NCBI RefSeq assembly: GCF_027925305.1
Contig: NZ_BSDR01000001.1
Location: 2,383,001 to 2,447,000 of the forward strand
Direction of reading: 5' to 3'
Length of the DNA: 64,000 nt
Source of the DNA: Desulforhabdus amnigena
Lineage (GTDB): Bacteria; Desulfobacterota; Syntrophobacteria; Syntrophobacterales; Syntrophobacteraceae
The notes beneath the pieces are model-generated. The model was not told the DNA's origin. It saw only the letters and a list, made by a program, of their open reading frames with translations, and did no database searches. This document shows positions 43,535 through 52,747 of this stretch, in pieces (the stretch's first letter is position 1; each line of letters starts with the position of its first letter). Position numbers and translations under genes: made by a program.

Positions 43535-45052
43535 ATGATTTCGGCATTGATCCTGATACCGGCACTGGCGGGAATCGCGTCTTTCCTGCTCCGATCCAAC
43601 AGCGTGCGACGCGGGGTGCTCGTAGCGACCGCTCTCACGCACACCGGATTGACCCTTTCGGCATGGGCGGCCCTCCCGGCCCCCATGTTCGGGGGATGGC
43701 TCCTGCTGGATGCACAGGGGCTCATTTTCCTGACGACGACGACCTTACTTTTCCTGGCCACATCCTTCTACTCCGTGGGATACCTCCGGCAGGAAGACTG
43801 GGGCAAACGGCAGGATTTCGAAGAGGGATTTCTTTTCACCAACGCCCGCGAAGCGACTTTCACTGGATGTCTGCTTCTTTTTCTGGCCACAATGACCCTG
43901 GTGACCGTCAGCCAGCATTTCGGCCTGCTCTGGGTGGCGGTCGAAGCCACCACCCTGGCGAGCGCGCCTCTCATCTATTTCCACCGTCACCGCCGCTCCC
44001 TGGAGGCGACATGGAAATATCTCCTCATCTGCTCTGTGGGAATCGCCCTGGCCCTTCTCGGGACCTTCTTCCTGTCCGTTGCCGGCACCATGGGGCGGGA
44101 GAGTCATATGCCCATGACCGTGCGAAATCTCATCCTCCAGGGGCAGACGTTGAACATCCCCTGGCTCAAGGCGGCCTTTCTTTTTCTGCTCGTAGGTTAC
44201 GGCACCAAGCTGGGGCTGGCTCCCATGCACACATGGCTTCCCGACGCCCACAGCGAAGCGCCTTCGGTCATCTCCGCCCTGCTTTCGGGGGCTCTCCTCA
44301 ACTGCGCCTTTCTCGGAATACTCCGTATTCAGCAGGTGTGCGTGGCCGCGGGTCAAGGCATCTTCGGACAAAAACTATTGCTCGGGTTCGGCCTGGTTTC
44401 CATGGCCGTGGCCGCCGTTTTTATCCTGCGCCAGGCCGATTTCAAACGGATGCTGGCCTACTCCAGCGTGGAGCACATGGGAATACTCTCTCTTGCCGTG
44501 GGGATCGGGGGCGGAGCGGACTTCGGAGCCATGCTGCATGCCGTCAACCACTCCTTGACCAAGGGCATGCTCTTTCTGGTGGCAGGCAATATTTTGACTG
44601 CATACAAGACCAAATCCACCGAGGACGTGCAGGGGGTTCTTCGAGTGCTTCCCGTCTCGGGCGTGCTTTGGGTGGTGGGCTTTCTCGCTATTTCAGGATC
44701 GCCTCCTTTCGGCCCCTTCCTGAGCGAACTGGTCATCCTCAAAGCGGCCCTGGACCAGGGTCAAATCGGGGTGGCCCTGGTGTACCTCGCTCTCCTGAGC
44801 ATCATATTCATCGGGCTCGCCACCATTATGTTGCGCATGTCCCAGGGAATGCCTCTGATCAAGCCGGGTGTGCAAACCCCGGCCCTGGAAGCTTTCTCCC
44901 TGAAGGGCCGGAACGCGTCTCCCCATGCAGAATCTTTCTTTTCCGTCCTGCCGCCCATGGCACTGGGAACAATGGTGCTGGTCCTGGGGCTCTATATCCC
45001 CCCAGGTCTTCGGAGTGTTCTGGAAGCGGCGGCCAGGGCCATCTCAGGATAA
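43535..45052 (+). CDS. hyfF: HyfF-like antiporter subunit
   Basis: 505 aa. Second NuoL/M/N-type antiporter subunit: GYGTKLGLAPMHTWLPDAHS, ADFKRMLAYSSVEHMGILSL and the NHSLTKGMLFLVAG histidine/lysine block are as in HyfF/NuoN. About 14 membrane helices. Together with hyfB it gives two antiporter modules, more than in the Hyc formate hydrogenlyase and as in Hyf and Ehr complexes. The start lies 6 bases after hyfE's stop. Confidence 0.9.
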   Translation: MISALILIPALAGIASFLLRSNSVRRGVLVATALTHTGLTLSAWAALPAPMFGGWLLLDAQGLIFLTTTTLLFLATSFYSVGYLRQEDWGKRQDFEEGFLFTNAREATFTGCLLLFLATMTLVTVSQHFGLLWVAVEATTLASAPLIYFHRHRRSLEATWKYLLICSVGIALALLGTFFLSVAGTMGRESHMPMTVRNLILQGQTLNIPWLKAAFLFLLVGYGTKLGLAPMHTWLPDAHSEAPSVISALLSGALLNCAFLGILRIQQVCVAAGQGIFGQKLLLGFGLVSMAVAAVFILRQADFKRMLAYSSVEHMGILSLAVGIGGGADFGAMLHAVNHSLTKGMLFLVAGNILTAYKTKSTEDVQGVLRVLPVSGVLWVVGFLAISGSPPFGPFLSELVILKAALDQGQIGVALVYLALLSIIFIGLATIMLRMSQGMPLIKPGVQTPALEAFSLKGRNASPHAESFFSVLPPMALGTMVLVLGLYIPPGLRSVLEAAARAISG

Positions 45053-45068
45053 TCGAGGGAGACAATCC

Positions 45069-45122
45069 ATGCTCTGCGTTCACGAAATCTTCACATGTCA
45101 TTACCCTTCTTTTCCAAATTGA
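45069..45122 (+). CDS. 17-codon mini-ORF between hyfF and hyfG
   Basis: GAGGGAGA then ATG at 45069 opens MLCVHEIFTCHYPSFPN and stops at TGA 45120-45122. The stop overlaps the GAGGA that serves as the SD of hyfG (ATG 45135). It may be a coupling peptide that delivers ribosomes to hyfG, or chance. Confidence 0.3.
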   Translation: MLCVHEIFTCHYPSFPN

Positions 45123-45134
45123 GGACCTGAATCG

Positions 45135-46655
45135 ATGTCTCTACTTGCCGCTCAGGTGCATCCCATCGCCAACGGCCAGGCCCTGGATTTTAAGGATATT
45201 TCCACGGCAGGCTTGGACGATTTTCTTCAATACGTGATCGAGGCCACGGAACATCACGTGAGAATATCTTCCCTCTTCGCCCAACCCCTGGAACATGACA
45301 TCACACGTCTTTGGGCGATCCTTTCCTACGACCACCAGTCCCTGGTGTTGCCGATTTATACGGATCTCGCCCGCAACCGGTATCCTTCCCTCACGCCCTA
45401 CTGTGCCCAGGCGCATTGGTTTGAACGGGAACTCTTCGAACAGATCGGAATCATCCCGGAGGGGCACCCCTGGCTGAAGCCCATCCGTTTCCAACCGCCC
45501 TTTTTCCCCGGTGCCCGTTCCGGTTCCGCGCAGCACGAGATCGGAATGACGGACTTTTTCCGCGTGGAAGGGGAGGAAATACACGAAGTGGCAGTCGGCC
45601 CCGTCCATGCCGGTATCATCGAACCTGGCCACTTCCGCTTTCAGTGCCACGGAGAAGATGTCTTCCATCTTGAAATCTCCCTCGGCTACCAACACCGCGG
45701 CATAGAGAAGGCCCTAACGGGAGGACCCGACAGGCGGACGGTTCACTACATGGAAACGGCGGCCGGCGATACCACCGTGGGACATACTCTGGCCTACTGC
45801 CAGGCCATTGAGGCCCTGAGCGGGACCGAAGTGCCGCCCAGGGCTCAAGTGCTGCGCGGTATTGCCCTGGAGTTGGAGCGCATTGCCAACCATACCGGGG
45901 ACCTCGGCGCGCTGGCGGGAGACGTGGGCTATCTTCCTACCCTCTCCTTTTGCGGGCGCATTCGCGGCGATGTCCTCAACATGACGGCCGTATTGTGCGG
46001 AAACCGGTTCGGCAGGGGCTTCCTGAGGCCGGGCGGAACGGGTTTCGACATCGATTCGGGCATCAGAGACGATCTTTTGAATCGCCTGCAGGCGGTGGAG
46101 ACGGATCTGAGGGTGGCGGTCGACCTGCTTTGGAACGCACCGTCGGTCATGGCAAGGTTCGAGGGGACCGGAACGGTCACAAGGAAGCTCTGCGACGACA
46201 TCGGGCTGGTGGGTCCCGCAGCCCGTGCCTGCGGAGCGGACCGGGACATTCGAAAGGACATGCCGCTGGGAATTTTTGAATCATCCCGCATTCCCGTGGC
46301 CACATGCGATTCCGGGGATGTTTTCGCTCGAAGCAAAGTGAGATGGCTTGAAATCCAGAGTTCCATTGCTCTCATCCGGGAACATCTCGAAAACTCGGCC
46401 GCCGGAGCCGTCCTTTCCCCCCCCGCTCCCCTGGCTCCCAATCGCCTGGCGGTCTCGCTCGTCGAAGGCTGGCGAGGAGAAATCTGCCACGTGGCCCTAA
46501 CGGATTCTGAGGGAAGATTCGCCCGGTACAAGATCGTGGATCCGTCCTTTCACAACTGGTTCGGTCTGGCCTGCGCTCTCAGGGATCAGCAGATATCCGA
46601 TTTCCCCCTCTGCAATAAAAGCTTCAACCTTTCGTATTGCGGCCACGATTTGTGA
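45135..46655 (+). CDS. hyfG: HyfG-like large subunit without nickel ligands (Ehr-type)
   Basis: 506 aa. N-terminal NuoC-like domain (1-130), then a 49-kDa/NiFe-hydrogenase-type large subunit domain: SLGYQHRGIEKAL, ELERIANHTGDLGALAGDVG. At the position of the hydrogenase L1 motif (CGxC) the protein reads METAAGDTTVGHTLAY, so A210 and T213 stand where the first pair of nickel cysteines would be. The C-terminal DPCxxC motif is also gone: DFPLCNKSFNLSYCGHDL. Without those ligands it should not hold a NiFe site. This is the state of energy-converting hydrogenase-related (Ehr) complexes, whose substrate is unknown, and of NuoD. Confidence 0.88.
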   Translation: MSLLAAQVHPIANGQALDFKDISTAGLDDFLQYVIEATEHHVRISSLFAQPLEHDITRLWAILSYDHQSLVLPIYTDLARNRYPSLTPYCAQAHWFERELFEQIGIIPEGHPWLKPIRFQPPFFPGARSGSAQHEIGMTDFFRVEGEEIHEVAVGPVHAGIIEPGHFRFQCHGEDVFHLEISLGYQHRGIEKALTGGPDRRTVHYMETAAGDTTVGHTLAYCQAIEALSGTEVPPRAQVLRGIALELERIANHTGDLGALAGDVGYLPTLSFCGRIRGDVLNMTAVLCGNRFGRGFLRPGGTGFDIDSGIRDDLLNRLQAVETDLRVAVDLLWNAPSVMARFEGTGTVTRKLCDDIGLVGPAARACGADRDIRKDMPLGIFESSRIPVATCDSGDVFARSKVRWLEIQSSIALIREHLENSAAGAVLSPPAPLAPNRLAVSLVEGWRGEICHVALTDSEGRFARYKIVDPSFHNWFGLACALRDQQISDFPLCNKSFNLSYCGHDL

Positions 46656-46720
46656 TGACGGAATCCTGTCAATGGAAATGTTTACGCAACATAGAGCAAA
46701 AAAATCGGGAAAGCGATACA

Positions 46721-46748
46721 ACGCCGCGAGGAAGGCGGCGCTGCCCGG
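46721..46748. repeat. GCC-rich palindrome, degenerate family D copy 2
   Basis: ACGCCGCGAGGAAGGCGGCG, continuing CTGCCC, has GCCGC/GCGGC arms and resembles the palindrome at 18171. It sits in the 164-base gap between hyfG and the ferredoxin/HyfI fusion. Confidence 0.5.
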
Positions 46749-46819
46749 AATGAGAAAACCACGTATCCTCGATTCAACGCCAGTGGATGAGGATGCACAT
46801 TTGAAAGGCCGACGTCACC

Positions 46820-47584
46820 ATGTTTGATGCTCTTTTGGCAAGGCTGCAGCAAAAGTACCGAACAATCCAATACCCCGATGGGCCTCCTCCGGAACTGCCT
46901 GCGCGTTTTGCCGGGAGGCCGGTCATACAACATGGGGCATGTTCAAAGGACTGTCGGCAATGCATCGATGTGTGCCCGACGGGAGCCATCGCCAAAGGGG
47001 AGCGGCTCCAAATAGATCTCGGCCGCTGTATTTTCTGTCGCGAATGCGCCGCTGCCTGCCCTGCACAGGCCATCAGCTTCACGCGGGAATACAGAATGTC
47101 CACGAGTACCCGTGAAGACCTGCTGATCGCATCCGATTCTTTTTCCCTGGCACGGGACCTCAGGGGCGAGATCAAACGGCTGTTTGGAAGATCTCTCAAA
47201 CTGCGGCAGGTGAGTGCCGGCGGGTGCAATGCGTGCGAAGCCGATACGAATGTCCTCTCCACCGTCGGTTGGGACCTCGGGCGGTTCGGCATACAGTTCG
47301 TGGCCTCACCGCGGCACGCCGACGGCCTCCTCATCACGGGCCCGGTACCCGAGAACATGCGAATCGCCCTGCTCAAAACCTTCCAGGCGGTCCCCTCCCC
47401 GAAGCTCGTCATTGCAGTGGGAGCATGCGCCGTTTCGGGAGGCATTTATCGGAACCACAGCGAAGTTCACAATGGGGCCGATTCCCTTCTCCCCGTAGAT
47501 CTCTATATCCCCGGCTGCCCTCCCCACCCCCTCACCATCCTGGATGGATTGCTGCGGCTCATTGGGAGGATTCGCAAAGAGTAA
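46820..47584 (+). CDS. HyfH-HyfI fusion: 2[4Fe-4S] ferredoxin domain plus NuoB-like small subunit
   Basis: 254 aa. Residues about 35-90 hold two ferredoxin motifs, CSKDCRQCIDVCP (first cysteines CX3CX2C rather than CX2CX2C) and CIFCRECAAACPAQAIS. From about 130 there is a NuoB/HyfI domain with the proximal [4Fe-4S] ligands: GGCNACEAD, VGACAVSGGIYRN and GCPPHPLTIL. In E. coli HyfH and HyfI are separate, so this is a fused electron-transfer pair. It passes electrons between ferredoxin and the large subunit. It is the last gene of the operon. Confidence 0.88.
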   Translation: MFDALLARLQQKYRTIQYPDGPPPELPARFAGRPVIQHGACSKDCRQCIDVCPTGAIAKGERLQIDLGRCIFCRECAAACPAQAISFTREYRMSTSTREDLLIASDSFSLARDLRGEIKRLFGRSLKLRQVSAGGCNACEADTNVLSTVGWDLGRFGIQFVASPRHADGLLITGPVPENMRIALLKTFQAVPSPKLVIAVGACAVSGGIYRNHSEVHNGADSLLPVDLYIPGCPPHPLTILDGLLRLIGRIRKE

Positions 47585-47649
47585 TACAGGGACAAAAATA
47601 AAGTTACATTTCTGTTAAAAATATTCCTTCCACTAAATCACATGGGCCA

Positions 47650-47832
47650 TCACTCCGGCAGTGCCCCAAGGGGTTCCATCTTCCTGGCGTGCTCCAGGTG
47701 TTTTTGAATCCGTTCCTCTCTCATAATGTCCTGAGCATATTTTACCGCCCCCAAGAACCGTCCCTGGCTATCTTTTATTTTGGTGGTGGTCATCCTGAGG
47801 ATTTTCCGCTCTCCACGACTATCAAATATCAA
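47650..47832 (-). pseudogene. PAS/histidine-kinase fragment
   Basis: Sixty codons reading SRGERKILRMTTTKIKDSQG, then RFLGAVKYAQDIMREERIQK, resemble the end of a PAS domain and the linker before a histidine-kinase H-box. HARKMEPLGALPE is followed by a stop exactly where KMEALGTLAGGIAHD-type sequence would continue. The frame closes about nine codons upstream. So both ends are missing: a decayed remnant. The rest of the gap 47585-48074 is AT-rich with no other gene. Confidence 0.6.
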
Positions 47833-48074
47833 GTATTTGGTTTCAAAATTGCATGATTATGTATTAATTACAATAAATTATTATTTTTACTTCAAAGAAT
47901 ACCAAACAAAAAATCGACCAATTTGAAACAAGTCCGAAACAACCACGTAACAATCCTCATAGATACTCTTCTCACCGTTTAACCAATCTTGTTTCAATCA
48001 TTGAAATTAGAGTGCCTGGTTGAGCACGCGGCCACCAGTACGTTAACCAACACACCTATTCGGGAGGTATAGCC

Positions 48075-48575
48075 ATGCTTGCATATTTTAGTGAGGCATT
48101 GAAGGTACGTTTGGAGGACTATCTGTTGGGGGCCAACAAAATCACTTCCACTTTCGAGAATTACGGATACCGCCGGGGGGATCCCATGGATGAGGCGGAT
48201 CTTGCTTCGGCTCGGTACGAAGAGGATTTCATACTGCACATGAAGCAGCGGAACCATCAGTTCATATTGGAAATCAAACAGGCTTTGAAGCGCATCGACA
48301 GCGGGGAGTTTGGAATCTGCGAGGAATGCGGTGATGAAATCGGGCTGGAACGACTGAAGGTCCAACCTATGACCCGAGTCTGCGTTCATTGCAAAAAGGA
48401 AATGGAAAACGCCGAAAGGCGCAAGCTTGGAAAAAACATGGCATGGAACCCTCCCTGGCCCCTGGAGAGAAATAGACTTCAAAGCATGCTCGCTGTGAGG
48501 GACCAGGGAAAGGGCAGGTACTCCATGGTCCAATGGGTCTCAGCAAAAGAACAAGCGACGGAAAGCGACAAATGA
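48075..48575 (+). CDS. DksA/TraR-family zinc-finger protein
   Basis: 166 aa, RBS GGGAGG before ATG 48075. Coiled-coil N-terminal half, then the C4 zinc finger CEECGDEIGLERLKVQPMTR followed by VCVHC. DksA proteins bind in the RNA polymerase secondary channel with ppGpp. It is slightly longer than E. coli DksA (151 aa), and its coiled-coil tip (MDEADLASARYEED) retains two acidic residues of the DxxDxA tip. The C-terminal 40 residues are extra. Confidence 0.85.
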   Translation: MLAYFSEALKVRLEDYLLGANKITSTFENYGYRRGDPMDEADLASARYEEDFILHMKQRNHQFILEIKQALKRIDSGEFGICEECGDEIGLERLKVQPMTRVCVHCKKEMENAERRKLGKNMAWNPPWPLERNRLQSMLAVRDQGKGRYSMVQWVSAKEQATESDK

Positions 48576-48635
48576 GGTGCAGAGCGATACCGGAGCGAGC
48601 AGAAAATGCCGGTGAGCCATCAGCCATGAGCTATG

Positions 48636-48696
48636 AGGGAGTTGGCAGATTCCGATATCCCGTCATTCACCACGGAGACACGGAGGGCACGGAGAA
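48636..48696 (+). repeat. Dispersed repeat, family B copy 3
   Basis: GGGAGTTGGCAGATTCCGAT and then CACGGAGACACGGAGGGCAC, as at 11395 and 22053. It lies between the dksA-like gene and the methyltransferase-like gene, again in the same orientation as both. Confidence 0.75.
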
Positions 48697-48819
48697 GTGC
48701 GTAGCAACGGACAATAATGATATGTCGCGTTTCGAGACTCAACGCGACCTACGTGCCATCAGCTCATGATGCCGCGGAAAACAGTGTTCAAATATAATAA
48801 ACGATAGACGAGGGAATGG

Positions 48820-49512
48820 ATGGAAGGATTCAGCTTAAACAACACGCTTTTGAAGGATATTTTTCAGTTTGCAAAACCCATGGGCCATCATGAGAACCCT
48901 GCAAACCTGAATCTCGGTTTCGGGTTCCTGTATTATGGCGCAGTGAGAGCACTCCGGCCCCATCACACCCTGGTCATCGGCTCCGGCTATGGATTCAGTG
49001 TGGTTTGCCTCGCCCTCGGTCTGAAAGACAACGGCGGGGGGTGCCTGACCTTCGTGGATCCATCCTATTCCCTCTTGAAAGACGGCCCCTTCAAGACAGT
49101 GGGCGGCAGCAACCACTGGAACGAACCCGGGAAAGTTGTTGAACATTTCAGGCAGTTTGGCGTGGAAGAGATCGTCACACACTATAAACTGCGAAACGAC
49201 CAGTTCTTCCCCTCTTATGAAACTTTTGGTCTCCCCCAGATCGACATGGCCTTCATTGACGGGAGCCACAGTTACAGGGACGTCCAGTACGATTTTCTTC
49301 AAACCCTCGAACAAAGCCACAAGAACACCTACATCTTTCTCCATGATACGCATATTCCCATTCGAGAACTGCTTCGTCATTCCGGGGTCAAAAGGTGGCT
49401 CAAGGTGCTGGAAAAGAAAGAAAATTTTTTCGAAGTCATCAATTTCCCTTTTTCGTCTGGAGTGGCCCTGGTCCGAGTGAAAAAGAACAACATACGGAAA
49501 GAGCTGCAATGA
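48820..49512 (+). CDS. Class I SAM-dependent methyltransferase-like protein
   Basis: 230 aa. HTLVIGSGYGFSVVCLALGL is a Rossmann SAM-binding motif I, and IDMAFIDGSHSYRDVQYDFL is typical of the methyltransferase 24-type family (cephalosporin hydroxylase/O-methyltransferase-like). YIFLHDTHIP gives a metal-ligand-like HD. The substrate is unknown. It overlaps the decarboxylase gene by four bases (ATGA at 49509), linking it to lipid or glycolipid metabolism. Confidence 0.78.
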   Translation: MEGFSLNNTLLKDIFQFAKPMGHHENPANLNLGFGFLYYGAVRALRPHHTLVIGSGYGFSVVCLALGLKDNGGGCLTFVDPSYSLLKDGPFKTVGGSNHWNEPGKVVEHFRQFGVEEIVTHYKLRNDQFFPSYETFGLPQIDMAFIDGSHSYRDVQYDFLQTLEQSHKNTYIFLHDTHIPIRELLRHSGVKRWLKVLEKKENFFEVINFPFSSGVALVRVKKNNIRKELQ

Positions 49513-50195
49513 TCACGATCATCGCTTCGGGTCTCGCCGCCCTTCTTATTGGCTTTTGCTACTGGCGTTATATCTGGTTTTTCCGAAATCCCGACAGAAT
49601 CCCTCCAGCGGGCGAAGGTATTTTGAGCCCCGCGGACGGTACGGTGGTCTATGCCAAAAGGATCCAACCTCACGACGCCGTGCTCGTCATCAAGAGAGGT
49701 GTCCAGGCAACCATCAACGATATTGCACGGGAAGACATGGGCTCGGAAAAAATCCTGATCGGCATCTTCATGAGCCCTTTCGACGTTCACTATAACCGTG
49801 CCCCCCTTTCCGGAACGGTCGGGTTCATACACCACCACCCGGCGAAAGGAACCAATCTGGCCATGTGGCAGATGCATCTCAGAGCGCTCCTCAAACGCAA
49901 TCCCTACCACAAAGGCAGCATGCACATTTTACAGAACGAACGGACCGTAACGAAAATAAACGGTCACTTCCGGGGAAAACCCTGCCCCTGCTATGTCGTT
50001 CAAATTGCAGCCAAAAGCGTCAGCGGCATTGAAAGCTATGTCGAGGAAGGGATGAGGGTCGAGCGCGGTTCCATTTTCGGGATGATCCGCATCGGTTCCC
50101 AGGTGGACGTCATCATGCCCTGGCAGGAAGGAATGCAACTCATGGTCCGCCCGGGAGACAAGGTAAGGGCGGGAAAGACTTTATTGGTCCAATAG
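49509..50195 (+). CDS. psd: Phosphatidylserine decarboxylase-type protein (short form)
   Basis: 228 aa from ATG 49509, overlapping the upstream stop. It has an N-terminal membrane helix (IIASGLAALLIGFCYWRYIW), FFRNPDRIPPAGEGILSPAD, SPFDVHYNRAPLSG and, near the C-terminus, RIGSQVDVIMP with the Gly-Ser at which the pyruvoyl group forms. The short form (about 210-230 aa) resembles the archaetidylserine/Psd-related group common outside enterobacteria. It makes phosphatidylethanolamine from phosphatidylserine in the inner membrane. No pssA is visible, so the donor is made elsewhere. Confidence 0.88.
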   Translation: MITIIASGLAALLIGFCYWRYIWFFRNPDRIPPAGEGILSPADGTVVYAKRIQPHDAVLVIKRGVQATINDIAREDMGSEKILIGIFMSPFDVHYNRAPLSGTVGFIHHHPAKGTNLAMWQMHLRALLKRNPYHKGSMHILQNERTVTKINGHFRGKPCPCYVVQIAAKSVSGIESYVEEGMRVERGSIFGMIRIGSQVDVIMPWQEGMQLMVRPGDKVRAGKTLLVQ

Positions 50196-50221
50196 CAGAC
50201 AGTCCGAGAGGAAGGAAAAAA

Positions 50222-52690
50222 ATGAAAGCCGATCTCCATGTTCACTCGAAATATTCCAGGCGGCCATCGCAATGGATACTGCAGAAAATCAACTGCCCCG
50301 AGAGTTTCACAGAGCCTTTGCAGCTCTACAAAATCGCAAAGGAACGGGGCATGTCTCTGGTTACGATCACGGATCACAACACGATCGCCGGGGCGATGGA
50401 GTTGGCACACCTCCCGGACACCTTCCTCAGCGAGGAGGTCACAACCTATTTTCCAGAAAACGGCTGCAAAATACACGTTCTCACCTGGGACATCCAGGAG
50501 CGTCAACACACGGAAATCCAGAGACTTCGAGAAAGTATCTACGACCTTGTCCCGTATCTGCAACAGGAAAAAATCTTTCATGCCGTAGCGCATCCTCTTT
50601 ATTCCATTAATGAACGCCTGACCCTGGAACACTTCGAGAAGCTCCTGCTGCTTTTCCGGAATTTTGAACTGAACGGAGCCCGCGAAGACCTGCAGAACCA
50701 CTTTCTCAGGGATTTTCTGGGGCAGCTGACGGAACAGGACATCCAAATGCTCGTGGAAAAACATCGCCTGGAGCCGGGTTTTTCTCAACCGTGGAAGAAA
50801 AATCTCACCGGCGGCTCGGACGATCACAGTTCACTCAATATATCCAGGAGATACACTCAGGTTAAAGGCGCCGCCAACGCCCGTGAGTTTCTTGAAGGCA
50901 TCGAAACCGGCAGGGCCGAAGTTCTGGGCAGGGGAGCATCTCCTCAGACCATGGCTCACAATCTTTACGGCATTGCTTACCAGTTCTACAAGAACAAATT
51001 CAACCTGGATCGACACATCCACAAAGACATTTTCCTGCGCTTTGTCGATCGTTTTCTCCAAGCCGGTCCAGAGCGGGAGGAGGGATTGTTGAGCCGTTTT
51101 TACTGCATCTGGAACTACCGCCGGTCGCGAGCCAGGTCACGCGGGTCCGCTTCAGTTCAACAGATCTTCAAACTCGAATCCCAGAAGCTCATCATGGACG
51201 ACCCCGAACTCATGGCCATTGTGAGAAACGGCGGCGAAAACAATGAGAACAAAAACGCTGAAAAACGCTGGTTCGAGTTCGTCAACAAGGTTTCCAACAA
51301 AGTGCTCATGCACTTTGGCAATCATTTGATGGACCATATCTCGGGGGGCAACTTTTTCAACATCTTCAATTCATTGGGTTCGGCCGGTGCTCTTTATTCC
51401 ATGCTCGCGCCCTATTTTGTCGCCTTCTCCATTTTCACCCAGGACAGGCAGCTGGTGGATCAAATCATCGACCGCTATCCTCACCTGGTCCGCAAAAAAC
51501 TTCGAGAACGCAAGGACGTTCATGTCGCTCATTTCACGGACACCCTCTACGAAGTCAATGGAGTCGCCCACACTCTGCAGCAGCAGGTTCGACAGGCCAT
51601 TCAGACGGGCAAGAAACTTACCGTGATCACCTGTGACGCGGAGAACCATGCAAAAAAGCAGGGAATCAAGAATTTCCGTCCCGTCGGTGTGTATGAACTC
51701 CCCGTCTACCAGGAACAGAAACTTTTCTACCCCCCTTTCCTTGAAATGCTCAATTACTGCTACGAGCAAGGATTCACCCACATCCACTCGGCCACCCCCG
51801 GCCCCATCGGGCTCGCGGCCCTGGCCATTTCCCGTATTTTGAAACTCCCCATCAGCGGAACCTACCACACATCGCTCCCCCAGTATGCGAGATACCTTAC
51901 GGGAGACCCCAACATCGAGGATCTCACTTGGAACTACGTTCTCTGGTACTACGATCACATGGACACGATATTCGTTCCCTCGCGCAGTACGGGAAAGGAA
52001 CTCGAAGAAAAGGGAATACATGCGGACAAGATTCAACTTTTTCCAAGAGGCATAGACATCGAAAGGTTTCACCCTTCAAAGCGCAACGGCAGGTTCGAAA
52101 AACGTTACGCATTGCAGGGAAAAACCAGGTTGATTTATGTGGGACGCGTCTCCAGGGAAAAAGACCTCCACATCCTCACCGATGTCTTCAAAATCCTCAG
52201 CCTCTCCATGCCCGACGTCTGCCTTGTCGTCGTGGGTGACGGTCCATACCTGGAAGAAATGAAAAGCGAATTGAAGGGACAGCCGGCCGTTTTCACGGGA
52301 TACCTGGAAGGTGAAGACCTCACCGAAGCCTACGCATCCTGCGATCTCTTCGTTTTTCCCAGCACGACGGATACCTTTGGAAACGTCGTGCTGGAAGCTC
52401 AGGCATCCGGCCTGCCGGTGATCGTAACTGACTCGGGAGGACCACAGGAAAACCTGATTGAAGGGAAGACAGGGCTCATCGTCCCAGCCAACAACAGTGA
52501 AGCGCTTCTCGATGCCATTTGCAGCCTCATCAAGGACCCGAATCGACTCAAAAACATGAGCAGGGAAGCACGCATCTATATGGAAGAGCGGTCTTTCGAG
52601 AAGAATTTCGAACGCACCTGGCAGATTCAATTCCAGGTCAAACCGCCGAAGCCCCACGAACCGGAATGTCCCCTGGCTAAGGCGAGTTGA
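50222..52690 (+). CDS. PHP phosphoesterase domain fused to GT4 glycosyltransferase
   Basis: 822 aa, RBS GAGGAAGG before ATG 50222. Residues 1-280: PHP-type metal-dependent phosphoesterase, DLHVHSKYSRRP (H6, H8), ITDHNTIAGAM and GGSDDHSS. A linker of about 150 residues follows. Residues about 435-800: GT-B glycosyltransferase family 4, with FTDTLYEVNGVAHTL, the GTYHTSLPQYARYL acceptor region, YVGRVSREKDLHILTDVFKI, and GLPVIVTDSGGPQENL with the E of the EX7E-like motif. Such fusions occur sporadically; the PHP domain may cleave a phosphorylated product or regulate the transferase. Its neighbours psd and the glycosidase-like gene suggest work on a lipid-linked sugar (inference). Confidence 0.85.
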   Translation: MKADLHVHSKYSRRPSQWILQKINCPESFTEPLQLYKIAKERGMSLVTITDHNTIAGAMELAHLPDTFLSEEVTTYFPENGCKIHVLTWDIQERQHTEIQRLRESIYDLVPYLQQEKIFHAVAHPLYSINERLTLEHFEKLLLLFRNFELNGAREDLQNHFLRDFLGQLTEQDIQMLVEKHRLEPGFSQPWKKNLTGGSDDHSSLNISRRYTQVKGAANAREFLEGIETGRAEVLGRGASPQTMAHNLYGIAYQFYKNKFNLDRHIHKDIFLRFVDRFLQAGPEREEGLLSRFYCIWNYRRSRARSRGSASVQQIFKLESQKLIMDDPELMAIVRNGGENNENKNAEKRWFEFVNKVSNKVLMHFGNHLMDHISGGNFFNIFNSLGSAGALYSMLAPYFVAFSIFTQDRQLVDQIIDRYPHLVRKKLRERKDVHVAHFTDTLYEVNGVAHTLQQQVRQAIQTGKKLTVITCDAENHAKKQGIKNFRPVGVYELPVYQEQKLFYPPFLEMLNYCYEQGFTHIHSATPGPIGLAALAISRILKLPISGTYHTSLPQYARYLTGDPNIEDLTWNYVLWYYDHMDTIFVPSRSTGKELEEKGIHADKIQLFPRGIDIERFHPSKRNGRFEKRYALQGKTRLIYVGRVSREKDLHILTDVFKILSLSMPDVCLVVVGDGPYLEEMKSELKGQPAVFTGYLEGEDLTEAYASCDLFVFPSTTDTFGNVVLEAQASGLPVIVTDSGGPQENLIEGKTGLIVPANNSEALLDAICSLIKDPNRLKNMSREARIYMEERSFEKNFERTWQIQFQVKPPKPHEPECPLAKAS

Positions 52691-52747
52691 AAACAGCCGC
52701 AGTCGAATCCAGTTTGCTTGAAGAAAGCGACACGAAAAACACCCCTC

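Noticed and set aside
39925-47584. Calling the operon an active [NiFe] hydrogenase-4 or formate hydrogenlyase
   Set aside because: Both cysteine pairs that bind nickel are absent from the large subunit.
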